The notes under the pieces: model-generated | What the model was told of the DNA's origin: nothing | Databases searched by the model: none | Seen by the model: only the letters and a program-made list of their open reading frames with translations | In this document: positions 8,903 through 16,622 of the stretch, piece after piece | Position numbering within the stretch: position 1 is the stretch's first letter | Layout: each line of letters starts with the position of its first letter | Program-made: the position numbers and the translations under genes | Source of the DNA: JBHEMK01 sp046262635 | GTDB taxonomy: Bacteria > Actinomycetota > Thermoleophilia > Gaiellales > Gaiellaceae | Direction of reading: 5' to 3' | DNA: 37,920 bases | Assembly (NCBI GenBank): GCA_046262635.1 | Contig: JBHEMK010000039.1 | Coordinates: forward strand, 1 to 37,920

Positions 8903-9481
8903 ATGGCCTATCGCGACCAGAACCGGGGGGAGCCGGAGTGGCTGACGCTGGGCCAGGCAGCGCGCTTCCTCGGCGTCGCCCAAAGCACGATTCGGAAGTG
9001 GTCCGACCAGGGGCGTGTTCCCGCCTTCTACACCCCGGGTGGCCACCGGCGGTACCGCCGCGCAGACCTCGAGCGCTTCCTTGAGCGCTCCGGTCCCGCC
9101 AGCGCGGGCCGGGCCGGGCCGCTGATCCTCCTCGTCGACGACGACGAGCGCGTCCGGGAGCTCGTCCGGGTCAATCTCGAGTTCGAGGGCTACGTCGTTC
9201 GCGAGGCCGGCAGCGCGGAGGAGGGCCTCTCGGCGATCGAGGACGCGAAGCCGGACCTGATCCTCCTCGACGTGATGATGCCCCAGGTGGACGGGTGGGA
9301 AATGCTGCGCCGCGTGCAGGAGCGCTTCGGGATCGGCGCGATCCCGGTCGTGATGTTCAGCGGCAAGATCGAGGAGCGCTCGGAGTCCGAGGCCGCGCAG
9401 CGCGGCGCGCAGGGCTTCGTCGGCAAGCCGTTCGACCTCCAGCACCTCGTCGACCAGACAAAGCACATCCTGCCGGTCTGA
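8903..9481 (+). CDS. MerR/excisionase-type HTH fused to a response-regulator receiver
   Basis: This is a 192-residue transcriptional regulator. Residues 12-62 form an excisionase/BldC/MerR-type DNA-binding domain (LTLGQAARFLGVAQSTIRKW, then GGHRRYRRADLERFL). Residues 73-190 form a CheY-like receiver with the acidic pair D79/D80, phosphoacceptor D123 (ILLDVMMPQVDGW) and conserved K175 (FVGKPFD), so it should be phosphorylatable. The DNA-binding domain lies before the receiver, the reverse of most response regulators. No histidine kinase is adjacent. ATG 8903 is the first start and begins the HTH domain properly. The stop overlaps the probable CTG start of the PAP2 gene (CTGA), so the two genes are likely coupled. 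Confidence 0.9.
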   Translation: MAYRDQNRGEPEWLTLGQAARFLGVAQSTIRKWSDQGRVPAFYTPGGHRRYRRADLERFLERSGPASAGRAGPLILLVDDDERVRELVRVNLEFEGYVVREAGSAEEGLSAIEDAKPDLILLDVMMPQVDGWEMLRRVQERFGIGAIPVVMFSGKIEERSESEAAQRGAQGFVGKPFDLQHLVDQTKHILPV

Positions 9482-10008
9482 CTGGCTTCGACCGGCACCT
9501 CGAGCGTTGGATCGTCCACCACCGCGCCGGGTGGCTGAACGCGCTCTTCGAGTGGCTCTCGCGGATCGGGACGTTCGGCGCCGTCTGGGTCCTGATCGCG
9601 GCGCTCCTCGCCTACGCCTGGCGCCGGCCCGGCTTCTTCCTGCTCGTGGCCTCCGCGGACGTCGTCGCCGACCTGCTCGCCACCGCTCTCAAGAACGTGA
9701 CGAACGTCGACCGGCCCTCAACTCGCTTCGCGGAGCCACGGCCGCTCGTCCACGGGCCGCACGACGGCTCCTTTCCCTCCGGGCACACCTCGACGAGCTT
9801 CGCCTGCGCGACGATCCTGGCGGTGGCGCTACCTCGGCTGGCGCCGCTCTGGTACCTGATCGCCCTCGCGATCGGGTTCTCGCGCATCTACGTCGGCGTC
9901 CACTATCCGCTTGACGTCGTCGGTGGAGTGATCCTCGGGACGGCTACAGCTCTTCTGCTGCTCGCAGCAGTCCACTGGCGATCATCGCGAGCGCTGCGAA
10001 CAGGCTGA
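9478..10008 (+). CDS. PAP2 family membrane phosphatase
   Basis: This integral membrane lipid phosphatase (176 residues from CTG 9478) may act on undecaprenyl pyrophosphate or phosphatidic acid. All three acid-phosphatase signatures are intact: KNVTNVDRP (K-x6-RP), FPSGH and SRIYVGVHYPLD (SR-x5-H-x3-D). Hydrophobic segments flank them. No ATG, GTG or TTG occurs in frame near the N-terminus; the first upstream ATG (9295) lies deep inside the regulator gene. CTG 9478 overlaps the regulator stop as CTGA and is my best guess. The last 65 bases overlap the convergent membrane-protein gene. Confidence 0.85.
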   Translation: MTGFDRHLERWIVHHRAGWLNALFEWLSRIGTFGAVWVLIAALLAYAWRRPGFFLLVASADVVADLLATALKNVTNVDRPSTRFAEPRPLVHGPHDGSFPSGHTSTSFACATILAVALPRLAPLWYLIALAIGFSRIYVGVHYPLDVVGGVILGTATALLLLAAVHWRSSRALRTG

Positions 10009-10438
10009 TCCAGATTCCGATCCCGCGGCCGGCGGTGCCAAAGAAGGTGTCGGGGATCGAGATCAGCCTGATCAGGACGAAGATCGTCGCCAGTGAGCCG
10101 AGCCCGATCAGGATGAGGCTCTCCGGCACGGTCGCCGGCAGCTCGATCCCGGCCTCGCGGAGCGCCACGAGGGCGAGCGCGGCCAGCCCCACGAAGAAGA
10201 CGATCTTGCCGAGCGCGCCCGTGTGCCAGCCGATCACGCTCAGAACGAGGCCGTCGCTCTGTGCGCCCGCATACCAGTCGGTGAAAGCCGAGAGCGCGAG
10301 CACGAGCCCGGAGATCCAGCCCAGGCGCTCGCCCCAGGCACTCGGACCGCCGGACAGCCGCGGGGCGTCGCCCGGGAGCAGGCCGGGCCCTGGCGCAGGC
10401 GGGTCGCGGTCCGGAAGAGACGGTTCAGGCGTTTGCAC
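9944..10438 (-). CDS. four-helix membrane protein of unknown function
   Basis: From the GTG at 10438 this is a 164-residue membrane protein. A Pro/Gly-rich N-terminus precedes four hydrophobic segments: LGWISGLVLALSAFTDWYA, GKIVFFVGLAALALVAL, SLILIGLGSLATIFVLIRLI and GIWISLFAALAMIASGLL. An ATG at 10504 would add 22 residues but collides with the start of the divergent zinc-ribbon gene, so the GTG is preferred. It is convergent with the PAP2 gene and overlaps it by 65 bases. I recognise no named domain; homologues in related actinobacteria are likely. Confidence 0.75.
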   Translation of the reverse strand: MQTPEPSLPDRDPPAPGPGLLPGDAPRLSGGPSAWGERLGWISGLVLALSAFTDWYAGAQSDGLVLSVIGWHTGALGKIVFFVGLAALALVALREAGIELPATVPESLILIGLGSLATIFVLIRLISIPDTFFGTAGRGIGIWISLFAALAMIASGLLRAAEEL

Positions 10439-10503
10439 AGAGCGCAGTATGGGCAAATTCTTCCCAGCAGGTCGCACGGGTGGGATGTGAGGTGAAGGGT
10501 CCA

Positions 10504-10716
10504 ATGCAACAGATTCCGATCAATGCGGATGAACTGGACGGCTACGTCCAGTTCTGGGGGACGGGGGAGCCCGTCAAGGGCGAGTTCCGGTGTGCAAACT
10601 GCGGGTACGGCGTGACGGTGTACCGCAATCTCCCGCTCTGCCCGATGTGTGGAGGCACCTCGTGGGAGCAATCCGCGTGGAGCCCGATCAGCCGCGCCGC
10701 CGCGGCCCGCTCCTAG
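10504..10716 (+). CDS. small zinc-ribbon protein
   Basis: This 70-residue protein contains one zinc ribbon or rubredoxin-like knuckle pair: FRCANCGYG and then LCPMCGG, 17 residues apart, so four cysteines can bind one metal ion. The first 30 residues (IPINADELDGYVQFWGTGEP) are acidic and aromatic. ATG 10504 is preferred because AGGTGAAGG lies just upstream; an in-frame ATG at 10480 is possible. The TAG stop sits in a CTAG shared with the convergent gene. Nothing more specific than metal binding can be said. Confidence 0.75.
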   Translation: MQQIPINADELDGYVQFWGTGEPVKGEFRCANCGYGVTVYRNLPLCPMCGGTSWEQSAWSPISRAAAARS

Positions 10717-10949
10717 AGCCCGAAGAGGTGCTGGATCTCGTTCCAGACGAGCACCAGTAGGGCGATCGTGCCGGCGAACAGCAGCAGCATCACCGCATAG
10801 AAACGGACCCGGGCGCGCGAGGTCTCGACCTTGTGCCGCTCGCGGGCGCGGCGGCGCGCCCGCTCGAGGCGATACGCTCGCTCGACGGCCGTCGGATCGA
10901 GCTGCACATCCTCGTGGTCGAGCTCGTACTTCGGAGCTGGCCGTGCCAC
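10713..10949 (-). CDS. small single-span membrane protein
   Basis: This 78-residue protein starts at GTG 10949. Its first half is charged and helical (ERAYRLERARRRARERHKVE), followed by one membrane segment (FYAVMLLLFAGTIALLVLVW) and a short tail. The basic half should face the cytoplasm. The stop overlaps that of the convergent zinc-ribbon gene. No function is recognised. The coding call rests on length, codon pattern and a sensible membrane protein layout. Confidence 0.6.
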   Translation of the reverse strand: MARPAPKYELDHEDVQLDPTAVERAYRLERARRRARERHKVETSRARVRFYAVMLLLFAGTIALLVLVWNEIQHLFGL

Positions 10950-11008
10950 GGGCGGATTCTAGTACCCAGGTTCGCCTCCAGCGGCCATACTGAGCCGCGG
11001 GAAGGGTG

Positions 11009-13738
11009 ATGGTCGTCGAGTCGAACCAGCGGGAGCACGGGCGGGCAGCAGCGCTCGACGCACTCGCCTCGGCCGGAGTCGGCGTGGCCGAGGGCGCCAA
11101 CCTGACCGAGGCTCTTGGCCTCGTCGCGCACGCCGCGGCCCGCGCAGCCGGCGCCGATGTCGTGCTGGTCCGCGTGCTCGAGCGGGCCGGCGGCTCGCTC
11201 TCCGCGCGGGCCGTCGCCGCCGCGGCCGCGGTGGCGGCCGAGCTCGAGGGGACGCGCCTCGCACCGGGCGAGCTACCGGAGGCGCTGCTCGAGGACCTGA
11301 CTCTGGCCCCCGACGTCGTCCGGCGGGCCGCGGAGCGGGTTGGCGCCAGATCGCTGCTCCTCGTCCCGGTGATCCTGGGCGGGCAGCCGCTCGCGTCGGT
11401 CGAGCTGCTGCGCGGCCGGCCGTTCGACGGGGAGGAGCGCCGGTCCGGACTGCTTGCAGGCGCGCAGGTCGCGCTCGTCCTGCGGGCCTTCGGCGTCGAC
11501 GGGGCGCCGGTCGCCTCGCCGGGCTCCGGTACGGCGCTCGAGCTCGCGGGTCAGGCCCTGGCCGCGGGCTCTGACGGCGAGAGGACGGCCGAGGAGGTCA
11601 CGCGGCTCGCCGCGGAGGTGACCGGAGCGGTCGGGGCGCTGCTCTGGGAGGGCCAGCCGGACGACGAGCTCGTCCTCGCCGCCATGCACGGCCTCTCCGA
11701 CGGCGCGCCCGATCTCGCTGCGACCCGCGCGCTCGCCCTCCGCGCGGCCGCCGAGGGCCGGTCGGTCGAGAGGGTGCGGCACGCGACACTGCCCCAGGGA
11801 GCAGCCGTCGCCGTTGCGCTGCCGCTCGGGCAGCCGCCGATCGGCATCCTGCAGCTCCTCTTCGCGGACGGCGCGACTCCGAGCGAGCCGGAACTGGCCG
11901 CGCTCGGGACGTTTGCCGTCCGCGCAGCGCGCTCGCTCCGCGCCGGTGTCCAGAGCCGTCGGCTGGCGCAGGAGCTCGAGCGTACGCGGGCCCTGCTCGC
12001 GGTCGTCGGCCAGGCCACGGCCCAGCTCTCGCTCGTCCACACGCTCGAGACCGCGGTCGAACGGGTCGCCGAGCTGCTCGGTGTCGACCAGCTCGCGGTC
12101 TACCTCCTCGAGGGCGACCGGCTCGTGGCGGCCGCCGGACGCGGGCTCGCCGGCCCCCACGTGCGTGTCGCCGAGCGCCTGCTCGCGCTCGCGCTCGGGC
12201 CGCTGCGCGGCCGCGGTGTGATCGCGCTCGAGGGCGGCGGCCGGGAGCCTCTGCTCCACGGCGTCGAGGAGGCGGCCGCGGAGGCTGGGCTCGAGGCTGC
12301 GCTTGCCGTCCCGCTCGTCGCGCAGGAGCAGACGATCGGGCTGCTCGCCGTCTACCCGAGGCGGGGCCGCCGGATCTCGGAGCATGACCGCTCGCTGCTC
12401 GCCGCGCTGGCGGGGCAGCTGGCGGTCGCGGTCCAGAACGCCCAGCTCCACGAGCAGGCGACGAAGCTGGGACAGCATCTCGAGAGCGCACTCGCTTCCG
12501 AGCGGCAGGCGGCCAAGCGGCTCGGCGCGCTCTACGAGATCTCCCGCTCCTTCGCCCAGAGCCTCTCGCTGGATGCCACACTCGAGGCGGTGACGACGAC
12601 GGTCGTCGAGGTGCTCGACGTCGACGCTGCGGTGATCCGGATGCCCGACGAGCGGCGCGAGCAGCTCGTCGTCCGCGCGCTCCACGTCGCCGACCCGAAC
12701 CTCGCCGGGGCCGCCCGGGTGATCCTCGACCGACCGCAGCCGTTTGGCGCGCGGCCGGTGCAGCGGCTGTTCCGCCGTGCGCTGCCGTTCCGGCTCGACC
12801 GGCGCCGCGACGACGAGCTCGGCGTAATGCTCGGCCCGTTCCTCGAGCTCGGCTGGACGTCCGCTGTCGTGCCCGTCTCGATCCCGGGCGAGGTGATTGC
12901 CTCGCTCAGCCTGCTGTCCGTGCGCCCCGGCGCGCCGATCACCGACGAGACGATCGAGGCCGCGATGGCGATCGCCGGCCAGGCCGCCCTCGCGATCGAC
13001 AACGCCCGCCTCTATCAGCAACAGAAGGAGTTCTCGGACGCGATGCAGCGCGCGCTGCTGCCGCGCTCGGAGCCGGAGGTGCCCGGCCTGGAGGTCGGCC
13101 AGGTCTACGAGTCGTCGGCGCGGATGGATGTCGGCGGCGACGTCTACGACTTCCTCGAGCTCGCAGACGGGCGGCTTGCAGTCGTGCTGGGAGATGTCAC
13201 CGGCCACGGCATCGAGGCGACCGCCGACATGGCGATGGCGAAATTCGTCTTCCGTTCGCTCGCCCGCGAGCACCCCGAGCCCGGCGACTTCCTCGCGGCG
13301 GCGAACGACGTCGTCTCCGAGGAGATCGCTCCCGGCAAGTTCATCACGATGGCCTACGTGACGATCGACGCCGCGCGGGGCGAGGTCGCCTGCTCGGCCG
13401 CCGGCCATCCGCCCCCCCGGCTCGTGCTGCCGGACGGAACCGTCGAGAGCCTCGACACGATCGGCCTCGTCCTCGGGGTCGACGCCGGGCAGACCTACCA
13501 GGAGGTGCGCGCTCAGCTGCCGGTGGGAGCCGCAGTCCTCCTCTACACCGACGGCGTGATCGAGGCGCGGAGGAACGGCGAGCTCTACGGGACCGAGCGT
13601 CTCGACGAGCTCCTGGCGGCGAGATCGGCGCGCTCGGCGAAGGAGATCGCGCTCGCCGTCGTCCAGGACTGCCGCAGCTTCGCCGGTGGGGAGCTCACCG
13701 ACGACTGCGCTGTCGTCGTGATCAAGCGGACCGAATGA
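11009..13738 (+). CDS. multi-GAF PP2C (SpoIIE/RsbU-type) serine phosphatase
   Basis: This large cytoplasmic signalling phosphatase (909 residues) probably dephosphorylates an anti-anti-sigma (STAS) protein in a partner-switching pathway. Four GAF-like sensory repeats can be traced at about residues 20-165, 180-310, 330-480 and 510-670; the third and fourth are clearest (LGVDQLAVYLLEGD, LDVDAAVIRMPDERREQL). The catalytic domain at about 690-908 has MDVGGDVYDFLEL, LGDVTGHGIEATADMAMAK, SAAGHPPPRLVLPDG, LLYTDGVIEARR and LTDDCAVVVIKR, so the metal-binding aspartates are present. A purine-rich GGGAAGG lies just before GTG 11006/ATG 11009; either may be used. No anti-sigma or STAS gene is visible in the window. 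Confidence 0.93.
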   Translation: MVVESNQREHGRAAALDALASAGVGVAEGANLTEALGLVAHAAARAAGADVVLVRVLERAGGSLSARAVAAAAAVAAELEGTRLAPGELPEALLEDLTLAPDVVRRAAERVGARSLLLVPVILGGQPLASVELLRGRPFDGEERRSGLLAGAQVALVLRAFGVDGAPVASPGSGTALELAGQALAAGSDGERTAEEVTRLAAEVTGAVGALLWEGQPDDELVLAAMHGLSDGAPDLAATRALALRAAAEGRSVERVRHATLPQGAAVAVALPLGQPPIGILQLLFADGATPSEPELAALGTFAVRAARSLRAGVQSRRLAQELERTRALLAVVGQATAQLSLVHTLETAVERVAELLGVDQLAVYLLEGDRLVAAAGRGLAGPHVRVAERLLALALGPLRGRGVIALEGGGREPLLHGVEEAAAEAGLEAALAVPLVAQEQTIGLLAVYPRRGRRISEHDRSLLAALAGQLAVAVQNAQLHEQATKLGQHLESALASERQAAKRLGALYEISRSFAQSLSLDATLEAVTTTVVEVLDVDAAVIRMPDERREQLVVRALHVADPNLAGAARVILDRPQPFGARPVQRLFRRALPFRLDRRRDDELGVMLGPFLELGWTSAVVPVSIPGEVIASLSLLSVRPGAPITDETIEAAMAIAGQAALAIDNARLYQQQKEFSDAMQRALLPRSEPEVPGLEVGQVYESSARMDVGGDVYDFLELADGRLAVVLGDVTGHGIEATADMAMAKFVFRSLAREHPEPGDFLAAANDVVSEEIAPGKFITMAYVTIDAARGEVACSAAGHPPPRLVLPDGTVESLDTIGLVLGVDAGQTYQEVRAQLPVGAAVLLYTDGVIEARRNGELYGTERLDELLAARSARSAKEIALAVVQDCRSFAGGELTDDCAVVVIKRTE

Positions 13739-13766
13739 CCGGGCGCCTGCTGCTGCCGACAGCGCC

Positions 13767-14549
13767 GTGATCGAGCTGCTGCGCGGCGATCGGGCGTTCG
13801 TCAAGGTCGGTCACCGCGGCGCCCCCGCGCTCGCGCCGGAGAACACGCTGCGCTCGTTCGAGGCGGCGATCGGCCACGGGGTCGACCTCGTAGAGCTGGA
13901 CGTGCTCGACCTCGTCGACGGGACCCTCGTGCTCGCGCACTCCGACGACCTGCTCGAGGTGAGCCACGGCGCCGCCCGGGGCCGCGTGCGCATGCTCTCG
14001 CTGGCGGCCTTGCGAGAGGTGGCGCCCGAGCTGCCGACGCTCGACGAGGCCCTGGAGTTCCTCGCTCCGCGATCGGTCGGCGTCCAGGTCGACGTCAAGG
14101 CCCCGGGGCACGAGCGACCGATCGCCGAGGCCCTGCGCCGTCACGCGCTGCTCGAGCGCAGCTTCGCGAGCACGTCGTCGCTGCCTGCCCTCGCCGCGCT
14201 CGCCGTTGCGGAGCCCCGGCTGCCGCGCTCGCTGAGCTACCCGGATGACCGACGCGGGCTTGCGCAACGGCGTCTCGTCCGCCCTGCGATCCGGCCCGGG
14301 CTCGCGGCGATGCGGCGCTCGCTCCCCGCCCGCCTTCCCAGGTGGCTGCGCCGCGCCGGGGCGAGCGCCGCCACGCTCAACCACACCGTGGTGTCGGCCG
14401 CGGCCGTCCGGCGCTGCCATGCGCTCGGAATCGCTGTCTACGCCTGGACGGTCGACGATCCGGACGTCGCTCGATCGCTCGTCCGACTAGGAACCGACGG
14501 TATCATCACGAACGACCCGCGGATCTTCTCCGGCCCGCTGACGACGTGA
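13767..14549 (+). CDS. glycerophosphodiester phosphodiesterase family protein
   Basis: The predicted enzyme cleaves glycerophosphodiesters to glycerol-3-phosphate and an alcohol. The 260-residue TIM-barrel protein opens with GHRGAPALAPENTLRSFEAA (catalytic His, Arg and Glu), then VELDV (metal-binding Glu and Asp) and LVLAHSDDLLEV, where the second catalytic His sits in AHSDD rather than the common HD. VQVDVKAP and the C-terminal VYAWTVDD and GTDGIITNDP are also typical. The GTG start at 13767 lies 28 bases after the PP2C phosphatase gene. The stop overlaps the next gene's GTG, so translation is coupled. Confidence 0.92.
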   Translation: MIELLRGDRAFVKVGHRGAPALAPENTLRSFEAAIGHGVDLVELDVLDLVDGTLVLAHSDDLLEVSHGAARGRVRMLSLAALREVAPELPTLDEALEFLAPRSVGVQVDVKAPGHERPIAEALRRHALLERSFASTSSLPALAALAVAEPRLPRSLSYPDDRRGLAQRRLVRPAIRPGLAAMRRSLPARLPRWLRRAGASAATLNHTVVSAAAVRRCHALGIAVYAWTVDDPDVARSLVRLGTDGIITNDPRIFSGPLTT

Positions 14550-15637
14550 GACGCATCGGCCTCGCCGTATCCCTGCTTCTCGCCTGCGCGGCCGCGGGCG
14601 TGCTCGGCGCGCTCGCGCTGGCAGACAGCGGCCCGCCGACGGTGCCCACGTCCACGCTGCCGACCGACACGACCGCGACAACGGGCACGGCGGCGACCAC
14701 GGGCACGACGGCGACCACGGGCACGACGGCGACGACGGCGACAACGACCACCACCACGAGGCCGGCCGTCACGATCGCGGCCGGGATCAGGATCGGGGGG
14801 GTCAAGGTCGGCGCGCTCACGCGCGCGGCTGCCGCCGCCGCGGTCGAGCGGGCCTTCGCGAGGCCAGTCACGTTGCGCTACGGCCGGACGACGATCTTTG
14901 TCTCGCCCGACCTGCTCGGTGCGCAGGAAGGTCTCGACCGGGCGCTCGCCCGAGCCCAGAGGGCGGCGGCAAACACCGCTGTCGCGCTTCCGGTCACCGT
15001 CGATCGCCGCGTGATCCGCGCGTTCATGGCCCGCCTCGCGAAGCGGTTCGACCGCGACCCGGTCGACTCGCGGCTGATCCTGCTCCGGCTCAGGCCGGTG
15101 ATCACGCCGTCCAGGAACGGCCAAAGGCTCGACGTCCGACGTGCCGCCGCCGCCGTCGTGGCCGCGTTGACCGCGAATCGGCGCACACCGATCGTGCTCA
15201 CGGGAAGAGCGCTGAAGCCGCAGACGACGGTGAAGAGCTTCCCGGCGGTGATCGTGATCCGCCGGACCTCGAACCGGCTTCTGCTCTACCGAGGGATGCG
15301 CCTCGTGAGGCAGTTCACCGTCGCGACGGGCCAGAGCGTCTACCCGACGCCCCTCGGCCGCTTCCAGATCGTCGTCAAGTGGAAGAACCCGTGGTGGTAC
15401 CCGCCTGCCTCGCCCTGGGCCAAGGGCGAAAAACCGGTTCCGCCGGGCCCGGGCAACCCACTCGGCACGCGCTGGATGGGGATCTCCTCGCCCGGCGTCG
15501 GCATCCACGGCACCCCGGAGGACGCCTCGATCGGGTACTCGCTTTCGCACGGCTGTATCCGCATGCACATCCCGGAGGCGGAATGGCTGTTCGACCACGT
15601 GGACATCGGAGCGCCCGTCTTCATCGTCGCCGCATGA
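14546..15637 (+). CDS. L,D-transpeptidase (YkuD) with Thr-rich linker
   Basis: This is a predicted exported cell-wall cross-linking enzyme of 363 residues. The GTG start overlaps the GDPD stop (GTGA). A signal or anchor segment (VSLLLACAAAGVLGALAL) leads into a Thr/Ala/Gly linker made partly of three in-frame 18-base repeats. A domain resembling the PG_binding_4/VanW-associated domain follows at about residues 75-215. The C-terminal YkuD domain shows GIHGTPEDASIGYSLSHGCI, i.e. the H-x15-SHGCIRM active site with the nucleophilic Cys. The product probably makes 3-3 peptide cross-links or anchors material in peptidoglycan. Its stop overlaps the next start as ATGA. Confidence 0.93.
   Translation: MRRIGLAVSLLLACAAAGVLGALALADSGPPTVPTSTLPTDTTATTGTAATTGTTATTGTTATTATTTTTTRPAVTIAAGIRIGGVKVGALTRAAAAAAVERAFARPVTLRYGRTTIFVSPDLLGAQEGLDRALARAQRAAANTAVALPVTVDRRVIRAFMARLAKRFDRDPVDSRLILLRLRPVITPSRNGQRLDVRRAAAAVVAALTANRRTPIVLTGRALKPQTTVKSFPAVIVIRRTSNRLLLYRGMRLVRQFTVATGQSVYPTPLGRFQIVVKWKNPWWYPPASPWAKGEKPVPPGPGNPLGTRWMGISSPGVGIHGTPEDASIGYSLSHGCIRMHIPEAEWLFDHVDIGAPVFIVAA
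14675..14728 (+). repeat. three 18-base tandem repeats in the transpeptidase linker
   Basis: Three consecutive 18-base units lie in frame within the L,D-transpeptidase gene. Units 2 and 3 (14693-14710 and 14711-14728) are identical; unit 1 differs at two bases. They encode Ala-Thr-Thr-Gly-Thr-(Ala/Thr) repeats. A less regular ACG/ACC-rich stretch follows to about 14760. This is a flexible wall-spanning linker whose repeat number could vary between strains by slippage without breaking the frame. Confidence 0.85.
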
Positions 15638-16176
15638 CCCGCCCGCTCAAGCTCACCGCCCAGGGGATCGCGATCGCGGCGGTGGCCGGGCTGCTGGCAC
15701 TGCTCGTCTGGCGCGTCACGCACCAGACCCACCCGCCGAAGATCGGCAGACCGGCGCCACACTTCGCGCTCGACCGCCTCGACGGGAAGGGGACGCTTGC
15801 CCTCAGCTCGCTCCGGGGGAAGGCGGTCGTCCTCAACTTCTGGGCCTCGTGGTGCGGACCCTGCAAGTCCGAGGCGCCTGCCCTTGAGCAGGCCTGGCAG
15901 CGCTATCGCAGCGAAGGGCTGATCGTGCTCGGGATCGACTATCACGACGTCGTCGGCGATGCGCGAAGCTTCGTGCATCGCCGGGGACTGACCTACCCGA
16001 TCGTCCGTGACAGGACCGGGGCACTGATCGACCCGTACGACCTGACGGGCGTCCCCGAGACGTACTTCATCGACCGGCGCGGCCGGCTCGTCGGTTCGCA
16101 CATCGCCGGCCCGATCACCCAAGAGCCCTTCTCCTCCCAGTTCGAGCGGGGAGTCAAGGCCGCGCTCGGCTCGTGA
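15634..16176 (+). CDS. TlpA/ResA-like membrane-anchored thioredoxin
   Basis: This extracytoplasmic thiol-disulfide oxidoreductase of 180 residues has one N-terminal membrane anchor (GIAIAAVAGLLALLVWRV). The thioredoxin-fold domain has NFWASWCGPCKSEAPALEQ, giving the redox pair C74/C77, and the cis-Pro region TGVPETYFIDRRGRLVG. The ATG overlaps the transpeptidase stop (ATGA). With CcmH and CcdA next in line, it most likely keeps apocytochrome c haem-binding cysteines reduced. A more general oxidoreductase role is also possible. Confidence 0.93.
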   Translation: MTRPLKLTAQGIAIAAVAGLLALLVWRVTHQTHPPKIGRPAPHFALDRLDGKGTLALSSLRGKAVVLNFWASWCGPCKSEAPALEQAWQRYRSEGLIVLGIDYHDVVGDARSFVHRRGLTYPIVRDRTGALIDPYDLTGVPETYFIDRRGRLVGSHIAGPITQEPFSSQFERGVKAALGS

Positions 16177-16622
16177 GACGGCTGCTGCTCGTGGGGTTCG
16201 TCGCGCTGATCGTCGCCGCGCCGGCGTCAGCCAGCGAGCGGCATCCCACGCTGAACGAGCTGGAGGGGCAGGTGATGTGTCCGACCTGCCACACGACGCT
16301 CGACCAATCGGACTCCGCGGTCGCGAACCGAATCCGGGTCTTCATCCGCCGGCGGATCGCCGCTGGCGACACACGCAGCGCGATCGAGCAAGAGCTCGTC
16401 GATCAGTTCGGGCCGGCGATCCTGGCTGCGCCGCCGAGGAAGGGCTTCGGCTTGCTCGCGTGGTGGCTGCCACTCGGCGGCATTCTCGTGGCCGCCGCGG
16501 CGATCGGTGCGGGGGTCTGGCGCTGGAGCCGGCGTGAGTCCACCGACTTCCAGCCGCCCGGGCGGCTCGATCCCGAGCTCGAGCGCCGCGTGGACGAGGC
16601 GCTCGTTCGCTTCGATGGCTGA
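16173..16622 (+). CDS. CcmH/CycL-type cytochrome c maturation protein
   Basis: This 149-residue protein has a signal peptide (MRRLLLVGFVALIVAAPASA), a short CcmH domain and a C-terminal membrane segment (LLAWWLPLGGILVAAAAIGAGVW). The redox motif is QVMCPTC (C36/C39), which matches the LRCPVC-type CxxC of CcmH. The helical bundle (VANRIRVFIRRRIAAGDTR, then EQELVDQFGPAIL) is typical. CcmH helps reduce or hold apocytochrome c for haem ligation. The GTG start overlaps the TlpA stop (GTGA), and the end overlaps ccdA by 8 bases. Confidence 0.92.
   Translation: MRRLLLVGFVALIVAAPASASERHPTLNELEGQVMCPTCHTTLDQSDSAVANRIRVFIRRRIAAGDTRSAIEQELVDQFGPAILAAPPRKGFGLLAWWLPLGGILVAAAAIGAGVWRWSRRESTDFQPPGRLDPELERRVDEALVRFDG

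Noticed and set aside
11273..13804. Long open frame antisense to the GAF-PP2C gene
   Set aside because: The sense strand has all PP2C motifs; the antisense product is a shadow rich in Arg, Glu and Leu.
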